Source: Flexilinea sp. (lineage in GTDB: Bacteria; Chloroflexota; Anaerolineae; Anaerolineales; Anaerolineaceae). From it: DNA of 64,000 bases. Each line of letters opens with the position of its first letter. Position 1 is the first letter of the stretch. The stretch lies in NCBI GenBank assembly GCA_017432685.1, contig JAFRIR010000042.1, positions 84,122 to 148,121 of the forward strand, read 5' to 3'. Below, piece by piece: positions 38,969-47,245 of the stretch. Position numbers and translations under genes: made by a program. Below the pieces are notes generated by a model. The model made no database searches. It saw only the letters and a program-made list of their open reading frames with translations, and had not been told where the DNA came from.

Positions 38969-39948
38969 AAATCTATTACATCTCCTTCCGGCAACTTATT
39001 TCCAAAATTGAATCCATCAAAATTTAATTCGGCTGCTATTCTTTCTGCCCGTTCTGTCCAGGATTCCCGATGCGGTGATTTTGCTGCAGCCGCCTGTGGA
39101 TTGGCTTTAAGCCACCTGGCTGTTTTCAGTATGGAGCCTGGTGCCCCGATGGAAATGTTTTGACCGCGCATATACTCCACGGCTTTCTGCATGTCAGCAA
39201 TGGTGATTCCTGCCTCTGCAAGATCCCGAAGGTCGTTTACCCACCGTCCGAATTCTTTCTTCACAGGATAAATTCCTGAAATCCTGTAAAACTCTTCCGC
39301 CATCTCCGTGTTTTCTTTGGCGAATTTCCAGAAATCGTGATCGTCAGGTGTCAGTTTTGGTTTTTCGTTTTTTGTCGGTTGGAAAATTTCCGGCGCGAAA
39401 ACGTCAGTTTTCGCATTCTTTTCTATTATTTCCCCATTAAAGTTATTAACACTTTTATCTGTTTCTCTTAAGTCTGTATTCTTGATTTCTGTATTCTTAA
39501 TTCTTAATTCTTTATTCTTAATTCTTAATTCTTCTTCTACAGTGGACATTTTTTGGACATCCGTTGGACATATGTCCGGACACGTGTCCTGTTGTTGTCC
39601 ATTTTTTGTCCTCTGCTTTTCGCGATATACTGCTTTCTTTTCCGCTTCAGTCATAGAGGACTTCTGTCTGCTTTCGTAATTCGTAACGTACATGACACCA
39701 TCACGGACATCGATAAGACCACTGTCTGCCAATGTGTCGATAATTTTTTCTAACCCTGTCCGCGTCTGTTTCAGCGGCATTTGTAGTTCAAGTTCAATAT
39801 CATCCATCCCAGGAAGTCTGCCGCAGTCATCCTCAATTCCTGCGAGAATCAAAAGATAGAAAAAGGTTAGTTGTTCAATTGGTTTAAGTCTCCACATTTT
39901 TCTATCATGTATCGTTTCTGTATAAAGCTTTATCCAAACTTTTCCCAT
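38965..39948 (-). CDS. Phage replisome organizer
   Basis: 327 residues from ATG 39948 (GGAG upstream). Residues 5-110 match the phage replisome organizer N-terminal winged helix (KMWRLKPIEQLTFFYLLILAG, then TRTGLEKIIDTLADSGLI). A low-complexity linker (RIKNKELRIKN) follows, and the C-terminal region resembles DnaD/replication proteins. It binds the origin, which is often inside this gene. Confidence 0.82.
   Translation of the reverse strand: MGKVWIKLYTETIHDRKMWRLKPIEQLTFFYLLILAGIEDDCGRLPGMDDIELELQMPLKQTRTGLEKIIDTLADSGLIDVRDGVMYVTNYESRQKSSMTEAEKKAVYREKQRTKNGQQQDTCPDICPTDVQKMSTVEEELRIKNKELRIKNTEIKNTDLRETDKSVNNFNGEIIEKNAKTDVFAPEIFQPTKNEKPKLTPDDHDFWKFAKENTEMAEEFYRISGIYPVKKEFGRWVNDLRDLAEAGITIADMQKAVEYMRGQNISIGAPGSILKTARWLKANPQAAAAKSPHRESWTERAERIAAELNFDGFNFGNKLPEGDVIDL
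39478..39541 (-). repeat. Iteron-like AAGAATT repeat, possible phage origin
   Basis: Minus-strand copies of AAGAATT/AAGAATA repeat at 7-8 base intervals inside the replisome organizer gene, in an AT-rich stretch. Related phages have their origin as repeats within this gene. Function inferred. Confidence 0.55.
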
Positions 39949-40154
39949 ACTCAACACTCCACTATAATTAATGAAGATGCAGTCAAAAACCGCACTTCAT
40001 TTCAAAAATGTCAGCGTGATACCCTTGGATATAAAAATGTCAACCGGTGGAAAAGTGAAAAATTAGGGTTATCAACAAATTACATCCACCAAAAAAGGCT
40101 TTATTATTTTTCAGTGGATGTAATACTTACAAAAACAGCTGCGCCATACCAAAT

Positions 40155-40721
40155 TTACGCAGCCACCTTAACAGTGATTTTGCCCGCCATCAAATCGCTG
40201 GCGGCGTTCAGCAGCATCTGCACGACACGGTTATTGCGGTCATCCCCGGTTCCTTCCATGGCACTGGAGATTTCAGTCATTCCGTCTTTTTGTGTAATAC
40301 TAATTAAAGGCTTCACTTCTTCTTTGGATACCGGATTTAAAATCGGCATCTGAATCGGTTCCGTACCTTGATCCGGACAGGATTTTCCGATATTTTTTAC
40401 CCCGTAATAAAAGTCATAGCGATTTTCCTCTCTGACGGAACGGGCTTTTTCCAGATAATTCTGTACCCCTTTATTGCTGATGATCTCGATCACCTCATTG
40501 CGGTTCGAATCAAAAATCTTGCTGTGATTTTTGGGATCGTTAGCCTGTCCCAGAAGGTTGTGCTGATTTTTCCCCGTCAGCACAAGCTCGATTGCCTTTT
40601 TGTCGAACCACAGGTGATTGCCGTTGATTCGGTAATACGTCACGTGGAGGTTTCCCATCCGGCAGACACCGGACGGGAAAACAATTTTGTAGTCCTTTGG
40701 ATTAATGTTGGATTTCTTCAT
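40155..40721 (-). CDS. Hypothetical phage protein, 188 aa
   Basis: AAAGGATAGAAACC precedes ATG 40721. Begins MKKSNINPKDYKIVFPSGV; C-terminal part has MTEISSAMEGTGDDRNNRVVQMLLNAASDLM. It sits between SSB and the replisome organizer, so a replication or regulatory role is plausible. The 206 bases downstream (39949-40154) hold two inverted copies of TTACATCCAC/GTGGATGTAA (40079-40124), perhaps a terminator or binding site. Confidence 0.6.
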   Translation of the reverse strand: MKKSNINPKDYKIVFPSGVCRMGNLHVTYYRINGNHLWFDKKAIELVLTGKNQHNLLGQANDPKNHSKIFDSNRNEVIEIISNKGVQNYLEKARSVREENRYDFYYGVKNIGKSCPDQGTEPIQMPILNPVSKEEVKPLISITQKDGMTEISSAMEGTGDDRNNRVVQMLLNAASDLMAGKITVKVAA

Positions 40722-40736
40722 GGTTTCTATCCTTTA

Positions 40737-41228
40737 TTACCAGGGGATGTCTTCCACATAACCGCTGTTCTGCGCCGTCCGATCGTACTGTCCGCCCTGC
40801 TGTGGCATTTGACGCTGCTGGGCTTGCGGTTGTGCCTGGGACTGCTGTCGGGGCTTGTATTGAGCCTGTGCGCCTTGTGTACCATGTTCCTGCGGCTGAT
40901 TCCAGTCGATGATCTGGAACTTTTCCGCCACCACTTCGAACGTTGCAGCCCAGGTGCCATCCTGCTTCTGAAACACCCGCGGACAGCCTTTGTCATCGCT
41001 GGTAAGACGGCCAGTGACAAGCACCTTCATACCCTTGTGCAGATTATTCCCGCAGTATTCGGCAGTTTTTTCGAATGTCGTCACCTTGAACCATGTAGTT
41101 TCTTTCTGTCCCTGACCGAAACTGCGATTGGCTGCAACTGAGAAATTACAGAAAGCTTTTCCTGCCGGTGTATACCGCAGTTCGGGTTCCCGCCCGACAT
41201 ATCCAATAATTTGTACCTCTTGAAACAT
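40737..41228 (-). CDS. ssb: Single-stranded DNA-binding protein
   Basis: 163 residues. OB fold at 1-110 (VQIIGYVGREPELRYTPAGKAFCNFSVA), a Gln/Pro-rich linker, and an acidic tip YVEDIPW where the usual end is DDIPF. Works with the ERF annealing protein encoded upstream. AAAAGGAATAAAT precedes ATG 41228. Confidence 0.92.
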   Translation of the reverse strand: MFQEVQIIGYVGREPELRYTPAGKAFCNFSVAANRSFGQGQKETTWFKVTTFEKTAEYCGNNLHKGMKVLVTGRLTSDDKGCPRVFQKQDGTWAATFEVVAEKFQIIDWNQPQEHGTQGAQAQYKPRQQSQAQPQAQQRQMPQQGGQYDRTAQNSGYVEDIPW

Positions 41229-41274
41229 ATTTATTCCTTTTCAATAAAAACAATTGTGAGTTTTGACAAAGGGG

Positions 41275-42030
41275 TTACAACCCCCTCTGTTTTTTCTGTT
41301 GGTCAAAAATCAGGCAGATCGCATCGACCTTATCCTTAAGCTCCTGCCGTTCCCTGTCCGTCAGGTGATTCCTTTTGAGACGCGCCGACAATAGATTCAG
41401 AATATCAAACAGGTTGGAAATCGACTTATTTCCATACGCTTCACCCTCAGAATCCATCATCATTTCCGCATCCGCCAGTGTCAGAATTGTATGAAAATCA
41501 TCGGGAAGTTTAAATCTCCGAAGGATCTCTTCTTCCGACGGCTTCTGGTTTGGCATAACATTCAGCTTTGGCGCCTGCTGCACCTGTTGCGGGACCGTCG
41601 GTTCCGGCGTGGTTTCATCAGGGTCAACAAATTCCACCGTCGGGATGTTGAAAACCTGAAACAGCGCGTACTTGCAGGCAGCCGACATCGCTTTGTTGGA
41701 GCTCTTATCAGCACTGTCCATTCCTTCAGACTGAACCACAGCTGAAACATGGCTTCCGTCTTCCGCGTAGAAAGTGTATTTCACCTTCAGCACAGAATAG
41801 ATCAGGTTTCCGCCGGATTTCGTCTGCCGTTCTTCCCGGGTGCTTTCGATGACCTCGGGGACATAGAAGACACCGTATTTCGGGAGGATGTTCTGCAAGG
41901 CATTCATCACATCATCGATAGAGCGATACGCGAATTTCTGCTGCTGGTTGAAACTATTCTTACCAATCGCCGGGCAATCCTTCATAATTGCTGAAATCTG
42001 TCTGTAAATCAATCCGTTGTTCGTTTCCAT
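41275..42030 (-). CDS. ERF-family single-strand annealing protein
   Basis: 251 residues. The ERF domain covers 1-150: FAYRSIDDVMNALQNILPKYGVFYVPE, then GSHVSAVVQSEGMDSADKSSNKAMSAACKYAL. The C-terminal 90 residues are helical and less conserved. Promotes annealing and recombination of phage DNA. Confidence 0.9.
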   Translation of the reverse strand: METNNGLIYRQISAIMKDCPAIGKNSFNQQQKFAYRSIDDVMNALQNILPKYGVFYVPEVIESTREERQTKSGGNLIYSVLKVKYTFYAEDGSHVSAVVQSEGMDSADKSSNKAMSAACKYALFQVFNIPTVEFVDPDETTPEPTVPQQVQQAPKLNVMPNQKPSEEEILRRFKLPDDFHTILTLADAEMMMDSEGEAYGNKSISNLFDILNLLSARLKRNHLTDRERQELKDKVDAICLIFDQQKKQRGL

Positions 42031-42047
42031 TCATTTCTCCTTGTCAA

Positions 42048-42194
42048 CTAAAAATTTTGTCCGCCAGCAATTCCGGTGAATATGATTAGTGCCAGGAACG
42101 CTGAAAAAATTACCAGGATCCAAAATTGAACAATCAGAGGGTACTCTCCTTCATCATCTTTTTTGTCACGCTTTTTGTATGAGAGATCAATCAT
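42048..42194 (-). CDS. Small membrane protein, 48 aa
   Basis: GGGGGATGAT precedes ATG 42194. Charged N-terminus and one TM helix (FWILVIFSAFLALIIFTGIA). Function unknown. Confidence 0.55.
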   Translation of the reverse strand: MIDLSYKKRDKKDDEGEYPLIVQFWILVIFSAFLALIIFTGIAGGQNF

Positions 42195-42195
42195 A

Positions 42196-42408
42196 TCATC
42201 CCCCGACGGCCAATTTCTCAATATGTCTGCGCCACTTTGCAATGATTTCAGCCCGGCTGTACTTCAGACCGTCAACAGGATTGAATCCGACAAAATCTGT
42301 CCAGCCGTTGCAAGGCACAAAGGATTCTTTCGCCCGCTCAGAGCAGTAAAACGCACCGCTCGCGCCAAAGAAATAGCTCTTGTGCTGGCAAATATCACAA
42401 AGTGTCAT
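42196..42408 (-). CDS. Cys-motif phage protein, 70 aa
   Basis: MTLCDICQHKSYFFG ... FYCSERA gives a Cys-pair module; ends KWRRHIEKLAVGG. A 54-base frame gap separates it from the gene at 42422. Function unknown. Confidence 0.55.
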   Translation of the reverse strand: MTLCDICQHKSYFFGASGAFYCSERAKESFVPCNGWTDFVGFNPVDGLKYSRAEIIAKWRRHIEKLAVGG

Positions 42409-42421
42409 AAATCACCTATAA

Positions 42422-42607
42422 TCAGGCAATGCCCATGAATTCTTTGTCCCATCCGAGAATCCGGATTTTCTCAAAAAGAGCTCTGAATGTTTCTTCGTTT
42501 TCCTCAGCTCTTTCACGATTACCGACCGCGTACCATTCCTGCGCTTCCTGATAGTAAGCTTCGCATTCAGCAAAAAGATTCCATTTGTAAGTTGATTCGT
42601 TTTCCAT
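42422..42607 (-). CDS. Hypothetical phage protein, 61 aa
   Basis: AAGGAGTTTTT precedes ATG 42607. Helical and acidic (CEAYYQEAQEWYAVGNRERAEENEE). An inverted repeat ATATCAC-N6-GTGATAT lies upstream (about 42671-42690), a possible operator. Confidence 0.55.
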   Translation of the reverse strand: MENESTYKWNLFAECEAYYQEAQEWYAVGNRERAEENEETFRALFEKIRILGWDKEFMGIA

Positions 42608-42748
42608 AAAAACTCCTTGTCTCAATTTGTGCGCTCCGCCAAGATTGCACTTGTTTTGCAGTGTGATAATTATATCACTTTATCGTGATATCTGCCAAGA
42701 CATTTTTTCTATTTATGTGAATTATTTTTTTCTATTATCTATATTGTG

Positions 42749-42988
42749 TTATATTAGATTCTTGTGTGGGATTCTATAACTTTTTCCAATACGAACAGCA
42801 TCGATCTGTCCTTCATGGATACGGTTGTATATTGTAATCGGATTGACCGACATTATTTCGGCATATTCTTTAACTGAATAATATGGTTTACAATTTGTCT
42901 TTACCATCGCCTGAATCTGGTTTTCCAATGATTCTATACGCATTTCAAGATCTGCCAATTTCAGTTTTAGTCTCATTTCATCTGTCAT
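42749..42988 (-). CDS. xis: Excisionase-like helix-turn-helix protein
   Basis: 79 residues. A leucine-rich coiled coil (1-30) precedes the winged-helix excisionase domain YYSVKEYAEIMSVNPITIYNRIHEG...RIGKSYRIP. Likely directs prophage excision with the integrase. AAAAGGTGATTT precedes ATG 42988. Confidence 0.75.
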   Translation of the reverse strand: MTDEMRLKLKLADLEMRIESLENQIQAMVKTNCKPYYSVKEYAEIMSVNPITIYNRIHEGQIDAVRIGKSYRIPHKNLI

Positions 42989-43052
42989 AAATCACCTTTT
43001 CACCTCTGTATATTTACCCCGGCGGGAAACTCCGAAGCTTTAGTTTCGCAGG

Positions 43053-43232
43053 TTATTGAAATAGCTCCCACCAATTAATATGATATAGTCTGGCTAATAA
43101 TTTAGCAGTTTCCACGGACAACTTGCGTACTCCGGTCTCTATCATACTGTAGCCATTCTGTGACATTTTCAGATACGTAGCAACCTCTGTTTGCGTTTTC
43201 CCGTTTGCCTTTCTAATTTCTTTTAACGTCAT
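43053..43232 (-). CDS. Cro-like XRE repressor, 59 aa
   Basis: MTLKEIRKANGKTQTEVATYLKMSQNGYSMIETG...LARLYHINWWELF is a complete XRE helix-turn-helix. Divergent from the CI-like gene with a 136-base operator region between. AAGAGGAACAT precedes ATG 43232. Confidence 0.8.
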   Translation of the reverse strand: MTLKEIRKANGKTQTEVATYLKMSQNGYSMIETGVRKLSVETAKLLARLYHINWWELFQ

Positions 43233-43254
43233 ATGTTCCTCTTTTATATATATT

Positions 43255-43348
43255 ATAACATTTTTGTGTTATTTATATTCTATATTACTATTATATATTA
43301 CATTCTGTAATATTGATAACTTCAAGTCATCTCATATTGTGATATAAT
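43255..43348. promoter_or_regulatory. Immunity operator region
   Basis: Between the divergent repressor genes are two similar inverted repeats: ATAACA-N6-TGTTAT (43255-43272) and the 19-bp ATATTACATTCTGTAATAT (43295-43313). A plus-strand TATAAT (43343-43348) drives the CI-like gene, with TTCAAG 16 bases upstream as a weak -35. The repeats are likely binding sites for the two repressors. Confidence 0.65.
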
Positions 43349-43368
43349 ACAGTGAAAAAGGGGGCACA

Positions 43369-44022
43369 ATGAATAACATTAAGTTATACAGAATAAAAGC
43401 CGGATTAACCCAAAGTGAATTTGCGGAAAAAATGAAGGTAGGCCAAAGCGCTGTGTCGCAATGGGAATCCGGAAAAAGAATTCCTCCTTTAGAAACATTT
43501 ATCAAAATTGCAGAAGCCCTTGAAGTGTCGCCGGAGATGTTAATTGATGCAAAAATTGACAACAAAGCATGGCGGGAAATCAAACTAAAACAAGTTCCTG
43601 ATTTTACCGATAAGGCTTTTATTATTCCACTTGTTGCCACTCTACGCTGCGGCTACAATACTGCCGGCCAACCATCTTACGATGCCATACAAAAAATAGA
43701 GCTGCCACTATCTTATAAATACAGATACGGATCTGATATTGTCGCAGTTAAGGCTATCGGTCAATCAATGCTTCCTACAATCCGTCCCGGTGATTTACTC
43801 ATTTCCAAACCAGGAGATGCCTGGGATGACGGACAAATCGTTGTGATTAATGTTGATGACAGTGATACCATCAAACGCATTTATCATGCAAAAGACAAAG
43901 GGCTCGATCTGGTTCCTGACAATCCTTCGTTTCGCACACTGCACCTGTCTCCGAAGGAAATATTATACTATCCACCACATGTACTTGGCAGAATCGTTCG
44001 GAACATGGGACAAGATTTATGA
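43369..44022 (+). CDS. CI/LexA-type prophage repressor (S24 peptidase)
   Basis: 217 residues. XRE helix-turn-helix at 5-60; S24 autoprotease at 85-217 with S133 in GQSMLPTI and K169 in DTIKRIY. The likely self-cleavage bond is C94-G95 or A99-G100. Keeps the lysogen silent and is inactivated by RecA during SOS. It is the only plus-strand phage protein gene seen. Confidence 0.92.
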   Translation: MNNIKLYRIKAGLTQSEFAEKMKVGQSAVSQWESGKRIPPLETFIKIAEALEVSPEMLIDAKIDNKAWREIKLKQVPDFTDKAFIIPLVATLRCGYNTAGQPSYDAIQKIELPLSYKYRYGSDIVAVKAIGQSMLPTIRPGDLLISKPGDAWDDGQIVVINVDDSDTIKRIYHAKDKGLDLVPDNPSFRTLHLSPKEILYYPPHVLGRIVRNMGQDL

Positions 44023-44110
44023 TTTTCACGGGGATTTGAGCTCGGGCAATGTTCTGGACGACCCGATTCCGGTGTTAATCATTTTTTGCCCGTCGGCTTT
44101 GTGATAAAGA

Positions 44111-44155
44111 AAAAGCCGTTCGAATAGACATTTCTGTCTTTTCTGAACGGCTTTT
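44111..44155 (+). terminator. Bidirectional terminator after the repressor
   Basis: An 11-bp stem AAAAGCCGTTC/GAACGGCTTTT (44111-44121 and 44145-44155) with a nested AGACA/TGTCT hairpin lies 89 bases after the repressor stop. T or A runs on both flanks allow use from both sides. Confidence 0.75.
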
Positions 44156-44204
44156 CCAGCTCTTAATCGGCTGCGGATTTATTTATTCAGCTATATTTCT
44201 TATA

Positions 44205-44417
44205 TCACGTGTTGTGAAATAATTTTTTGGGAATTCGTTTGTGATTTTTGCTCCAGTACTTTTTGGCCTCATTCAATGATATATCATAATTGGCGCCGCC
44301 GGTATAATCCGGATCGTCTTCCATAACTGCATCCTGCTGCCAGCCGCAAATATCGCATATTTCAAACAGACTGTCATCATCTAACGTTTCATTTCCACAA
44401 CAAGCACATTTCTGCAT
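44205..44417 (-). CDS. CPCC-family cysteine-rich protein
   Basis: 70 residues: CACCGNETL, FEICDICGWQQDAV and DDPDYTGGANYDISLNEAKKYW are the marks of this small family. Likely zinc binding; function unknown. It lies between the repressor and integrase, a usual site for lysogenic accessory genes. Confidence 0.85.
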   Translation of the reverse strand: MQKCACCGNETLDDDSLFEICDICGWQQDAVMEDDPDYTGGANYDISLNEAKKYWSKNHKRIPKKLFHNT

Positions 44418-44611
44418 CTATTCTCCGTGTTTTTCAGATTTATTCTTGTTTCTTATACTTTAAACCATCTTTTGTCTTGAAGTATGTCTCAATTATACCA
44501 ATTAGGTTTCATACAATAAAAAATTCGTTAAAGCCACACCACCTTTACGGGGCAGTTTTGCTTATCCTCGCTGTTCGATGTGATGCTCGATGTCTTCAAT
44601 CCGAAAGCGTC

Positions 44612-44649
44612 GGACAGGTGCCAATTGACTTCAGAATTGACACCTGTCC
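44612..44649. repeat. Near-perfect 15-bp inverted repeat
   Basis: GGACAGGTGCCAATT (44612-44626) faces AATTGACACCTGTCC (44635-44649), one mismatch, 8-base loop, then CCTTTTG. It lies just beyond the integrase stop. Resembles the dispersed palindromic repeats near the right end in its GACAGGT content. The other 190 bases between CPCC and integrase genes show no gene. Confidence 0.7.
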
Positions 44650-44659
44650 CTTTTGCTGC

Positions 44660-45613
44660 TTATTTTCCATTGCGTTTGATGGTCGCCTGACGCTTGTTAT
44701 CCATCGGCGACATGGCACGAATGGCTTCCGCATCTTCCATTTTGTCAATTGCTAAATACCGTTTGGTTACCTCGATATCCTTGTGATCTAAAGCCCTGGA
44801 AACAAAATAGATGTCATGTGTTGATTTGTACAGTTCAAGACCAAAGAATCTGCGGAAGTCATGAAACAGATGGAGTGGAATGTCCGCTTTTTTACACAGA
44901 AGCCGAAGTGATTGTTTCATGCCATCCTCTGACAGAGGCGTGCCGTCAATTTTAAACCAGAATGAATCTTCAGGTTTGGCACCTTCAATGCAATTGAGAT
45001 ATTTCTTGATTGCTTTTCCCGTATTCTGTCCGAAAGATTTCACATGGAACTGCTGATCTTTTTCGAATACTGTGAATTGACTTTTGGCTACATTAACATC
45101 ACCAATTTTAATACTCATCAGAGATGACAAACGAATGCCCGTATCACAAAGAATCATCAGCATCACGGTATCACGCTCAGGAAAAATCTGCTCCTTGGCT
45201 GCCTTCAGCAGTTTATCGACTTCATCCCGTGTAATTCCTTGCTTTGGAGGGGTGGAGGCTTTCTTAATGCCCTTGATTTTTGACATGGGATTGACGGTTT
45301 CAATGTCATTTTCTTCCCAGTACCAATTGATAAAGGCTTTCAGATGGCGGTAATAAAAGAGTTTTCCGCCGTAACTGTGGTTTTCTGCGTAATCATTGAT
45401 TGACGTACGCAATACTACAGCGGTTATATCTTCCATGTAGCCATCGGTTAATGAGGTAAGAGAGGGAATGATATGCCTTTGACCTATACCATCATAGATT
45501 TTATAGGTCTTTTCTGCGCATAGTGTTTTACGTGAGCCTAAAAAAAGCTCATATGCATCAGAAATTTTTACTTTTTGGGGGGAAACCGTGTTTTTTCTTG
45601 AAATTTTTGCCAT
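44660..45613 (-). CDS. int: Tyrosine-recombinase integrase
   Basis: 317 residues. N-terminal SAM-like core-binding domain (15-110), catalytic domain with R161 (DTGIRLSS), H251 and R254 (HDFRR), H277 (LDHKD) and Y286 (TKRYL). The gene ends the prophage and its start is 101 bases from the 3' end of tRNA-Lys, the expected attachment site. Confidence 0.93.
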   Translation of the reverse strand: MAKISRKNTVSPQKVKISDAYELFLGSRKTLCAEKTYKIYDGIGQRHIIPSLTSLTDGYMEDITAVVLRTSINDYAENHSYGGKLFYYRHLKAFINWYWEENDIETVNPMSKIKGIKKASTPPKQGITRDEVDKLLKAAKEQIFPERDTVMLMILCDTGIRLSSLMSIKIGDVNVAKSQFTVFEKDQQFHVKSFGQNTGKAIKKYLNCIEGAKPEDSFWFKIDGTPLSEDGMKQSLRLLCKKADIPLHLFHDFRRFFGLELYKSTHDIYFVSRALDHKDIEVTKRYLAIDKMEDAEAIRAMSPMDNKRQATIKRNGK

Positions 45614-45714
45614 GTTGTCACTTCCTTAACAAATCTTGGAGCAAGCAAACAGTGCAAAAATTAGCGATTTTACGACTAATTTCTTTAATTTCTTGGCGGA
45701 GCTTAAAGAAAAAG

Positions 45715-45788
45715 TGACCCATCGGGGACTCGAACCCCGAACACGCTGATTAAGAGTCAGCTGCTCTGCCAAATTGAGCTAATGGGCC
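45715..45788 (-). tRNA. tRNA-Lys (anticodon CTT), likely prophage attachment site
   Basis: Cloverleaf with acceptor GGCCCAT/ATGGGTC, anticodon stem GCTGA/TCAGC, loop CTCTTAA (anticodon CTT) and T-arm CGGGG/CCCCG. CCA is not encoded. The 3' end points to the integrase, so the att core probably overlaps the 3' half; the duplicate would be at the other prophage end, outside the window. Confidence 0.92.
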
Positions 45789-45889
45789 GTTCATTCAACG
45801 AACGTCCATTATTATACTCAATTTCAGGAATTTGTCACGGTTTTTTTCAAAATTCGATAAAAATCATGACAACGAGATAACAAACACAC

Positions 45890-46963
45890 TCAGAACAATT
45901 GGTTCACCCGGGGGATCCTGCGGACAATCAGCGCGGGAACCATGCTTACAGCCCAATATAACAAAGTAAACAGAGGAATCGATACCCAGAGGTTGTACCG
46001 CACCGGTGTAAGTTTAAAATGCTCCACAAAATCGATCATAAACGGATGGATCAGATAGACAAAAAAGGAACAGGAAGAGACAACGGAAATCACTTTTCTG
46101 ATATGCTCCTTCTCAAAAAAAACAGCTGCCCGTTTGGTCACGATTTTCAGCAGAGAAAAAAGGCACACCGCCTCGCAAAAAGTGAATATCACGAAATTAT
46201 CATACCAGCGAATGTCCGGTTTTCCACGCTGTATCGAAATATCCCTGGTCAGAAAAGCCGTCACAAGTGCACAAACCACATACACCGTTCCCAACGGAAT
46301 CATCGTCCAGCCCGTCCGGTCAGGAGCACATTTTACTTTTTCATTCAGGTACCATCCCAGCACAAAATAACCCATATAATCCAGCCCCTGAACTCTTACG
46401 AAAGCATTAATATATTGCGCGGACTCATCGGGAAAGCCGGGAATTTTCAAAACCGTTGTCTTCACGACAGAAAAGGCAAAAAATAAAGCCAGATAATACT
46501 TTGCAAGTTCCGGTTTTGAAGAAACACAGCGATGGATGAATGGAAGCATGACATAAATCGCGGACAGTTCCAGCATGAACCACAGATGATATGGCGGATA
46601 ATGTCCCCATCGGATAGCGGTAAACAAATACAGCGGATCACGGACCAGTTCGTGCCGGACCTCAAAAGCCTTGTAAAACACATAAAAAAGAATGTAAACG
46701 ATCAGCAGACGAAAAACCTTCTTCCAGACATATTTCAAGGAGATTTCCTTTTTCTGCAAAAAAACAGCCCCACTGAGCATAAAAAACAAAGGCACACCGG
46801 AACGCACGAAACTGTCGTAAACATTTTGCGCCATCCACTGGGAAGACCCAGGATCACCGGAATCGAAGTCATAAGCTGCCGTATGGATCATGACCACCAT
46901 AAAACAGGCGATGATCCTGATCAAATCTATGCTAACATCTCTTGATTGCTTTGTTTTCACCAT
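45890..46963 (-). CDS. Acyltransferase 3 family membrane protein
   Basis: 357 residues with about ten TM helices. Starts with the family motif DLIRIIACFMVVMIHTAA, with the His used in acyl transfer. SGVPLFFMLSGAVF and SFFVYLIHPFMID follow. Such enzymes O-acetylate surface sugars. First host gene beyond tRNA-Lys, facing away from the sugar genes. Confidence 0.88.
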   Translation of the reverse strand: MVKTKQSRDVSIDLIRIIACFMVVMIHTAAYDFDSGDPGSSQWMAQNVYDSFVRSGVPLFFMLSGAVFLQKKEISLKYVWKKVFRLLIVYILFYVFYKAFEVRHELVRDPLYLFTAIRWGHYPPYHLWFMLELSAIYVMLPFIHRCVSSKPELAKYYLALFFAFSVVKTTVLKIPGFPDESAQYINAFVRVQGLDYMGYFVLGWYLNEKVKCAPDRTGWTMIPLGTVYVVCALVTAFLTRDISIQRGKPDIRWYDNFVIFTFCEAVCLFSLLKIVTKRAAVFFEKEHIRKVISVVSSCSFFVYLIHPFMIDFVEHFKLTPVRYNLWVSIPLFTLLYWAVSMVPALIVRRIPRVNQLF

Positions 46964-47245
46964 CTGTATTCCGTTCTCCGTTCAAATTGTATCAAAAACC
47001 CGTTTATTTTTCAAGCACTATCCCCGGATCGATCCCAGTCAATTCTGATTCTCAAAATATTTTTATGATATACACAACAGCATTTGTTCTTATTATGGAA
47101 CCAACAGTGATATAATATTATTGGTTTCCCGGCTTTTCGAGAGACTGAAGCGCCGCTGACAGCGTACAGATCGTAGACTGTCTTCCGGAAAATAACAGGA
47201 ACGAAACATTTTCACAGAAGACAAACTGAATGAAGGGATCAAATA

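Noticed and set aside
45890..46963. Acyltransferase as a phage lysogenic-conversion gene
   Set aside because: It is on the host side of tRNA-Lys and integrase and faces surface-sugar genes; prophage membership is not supported.
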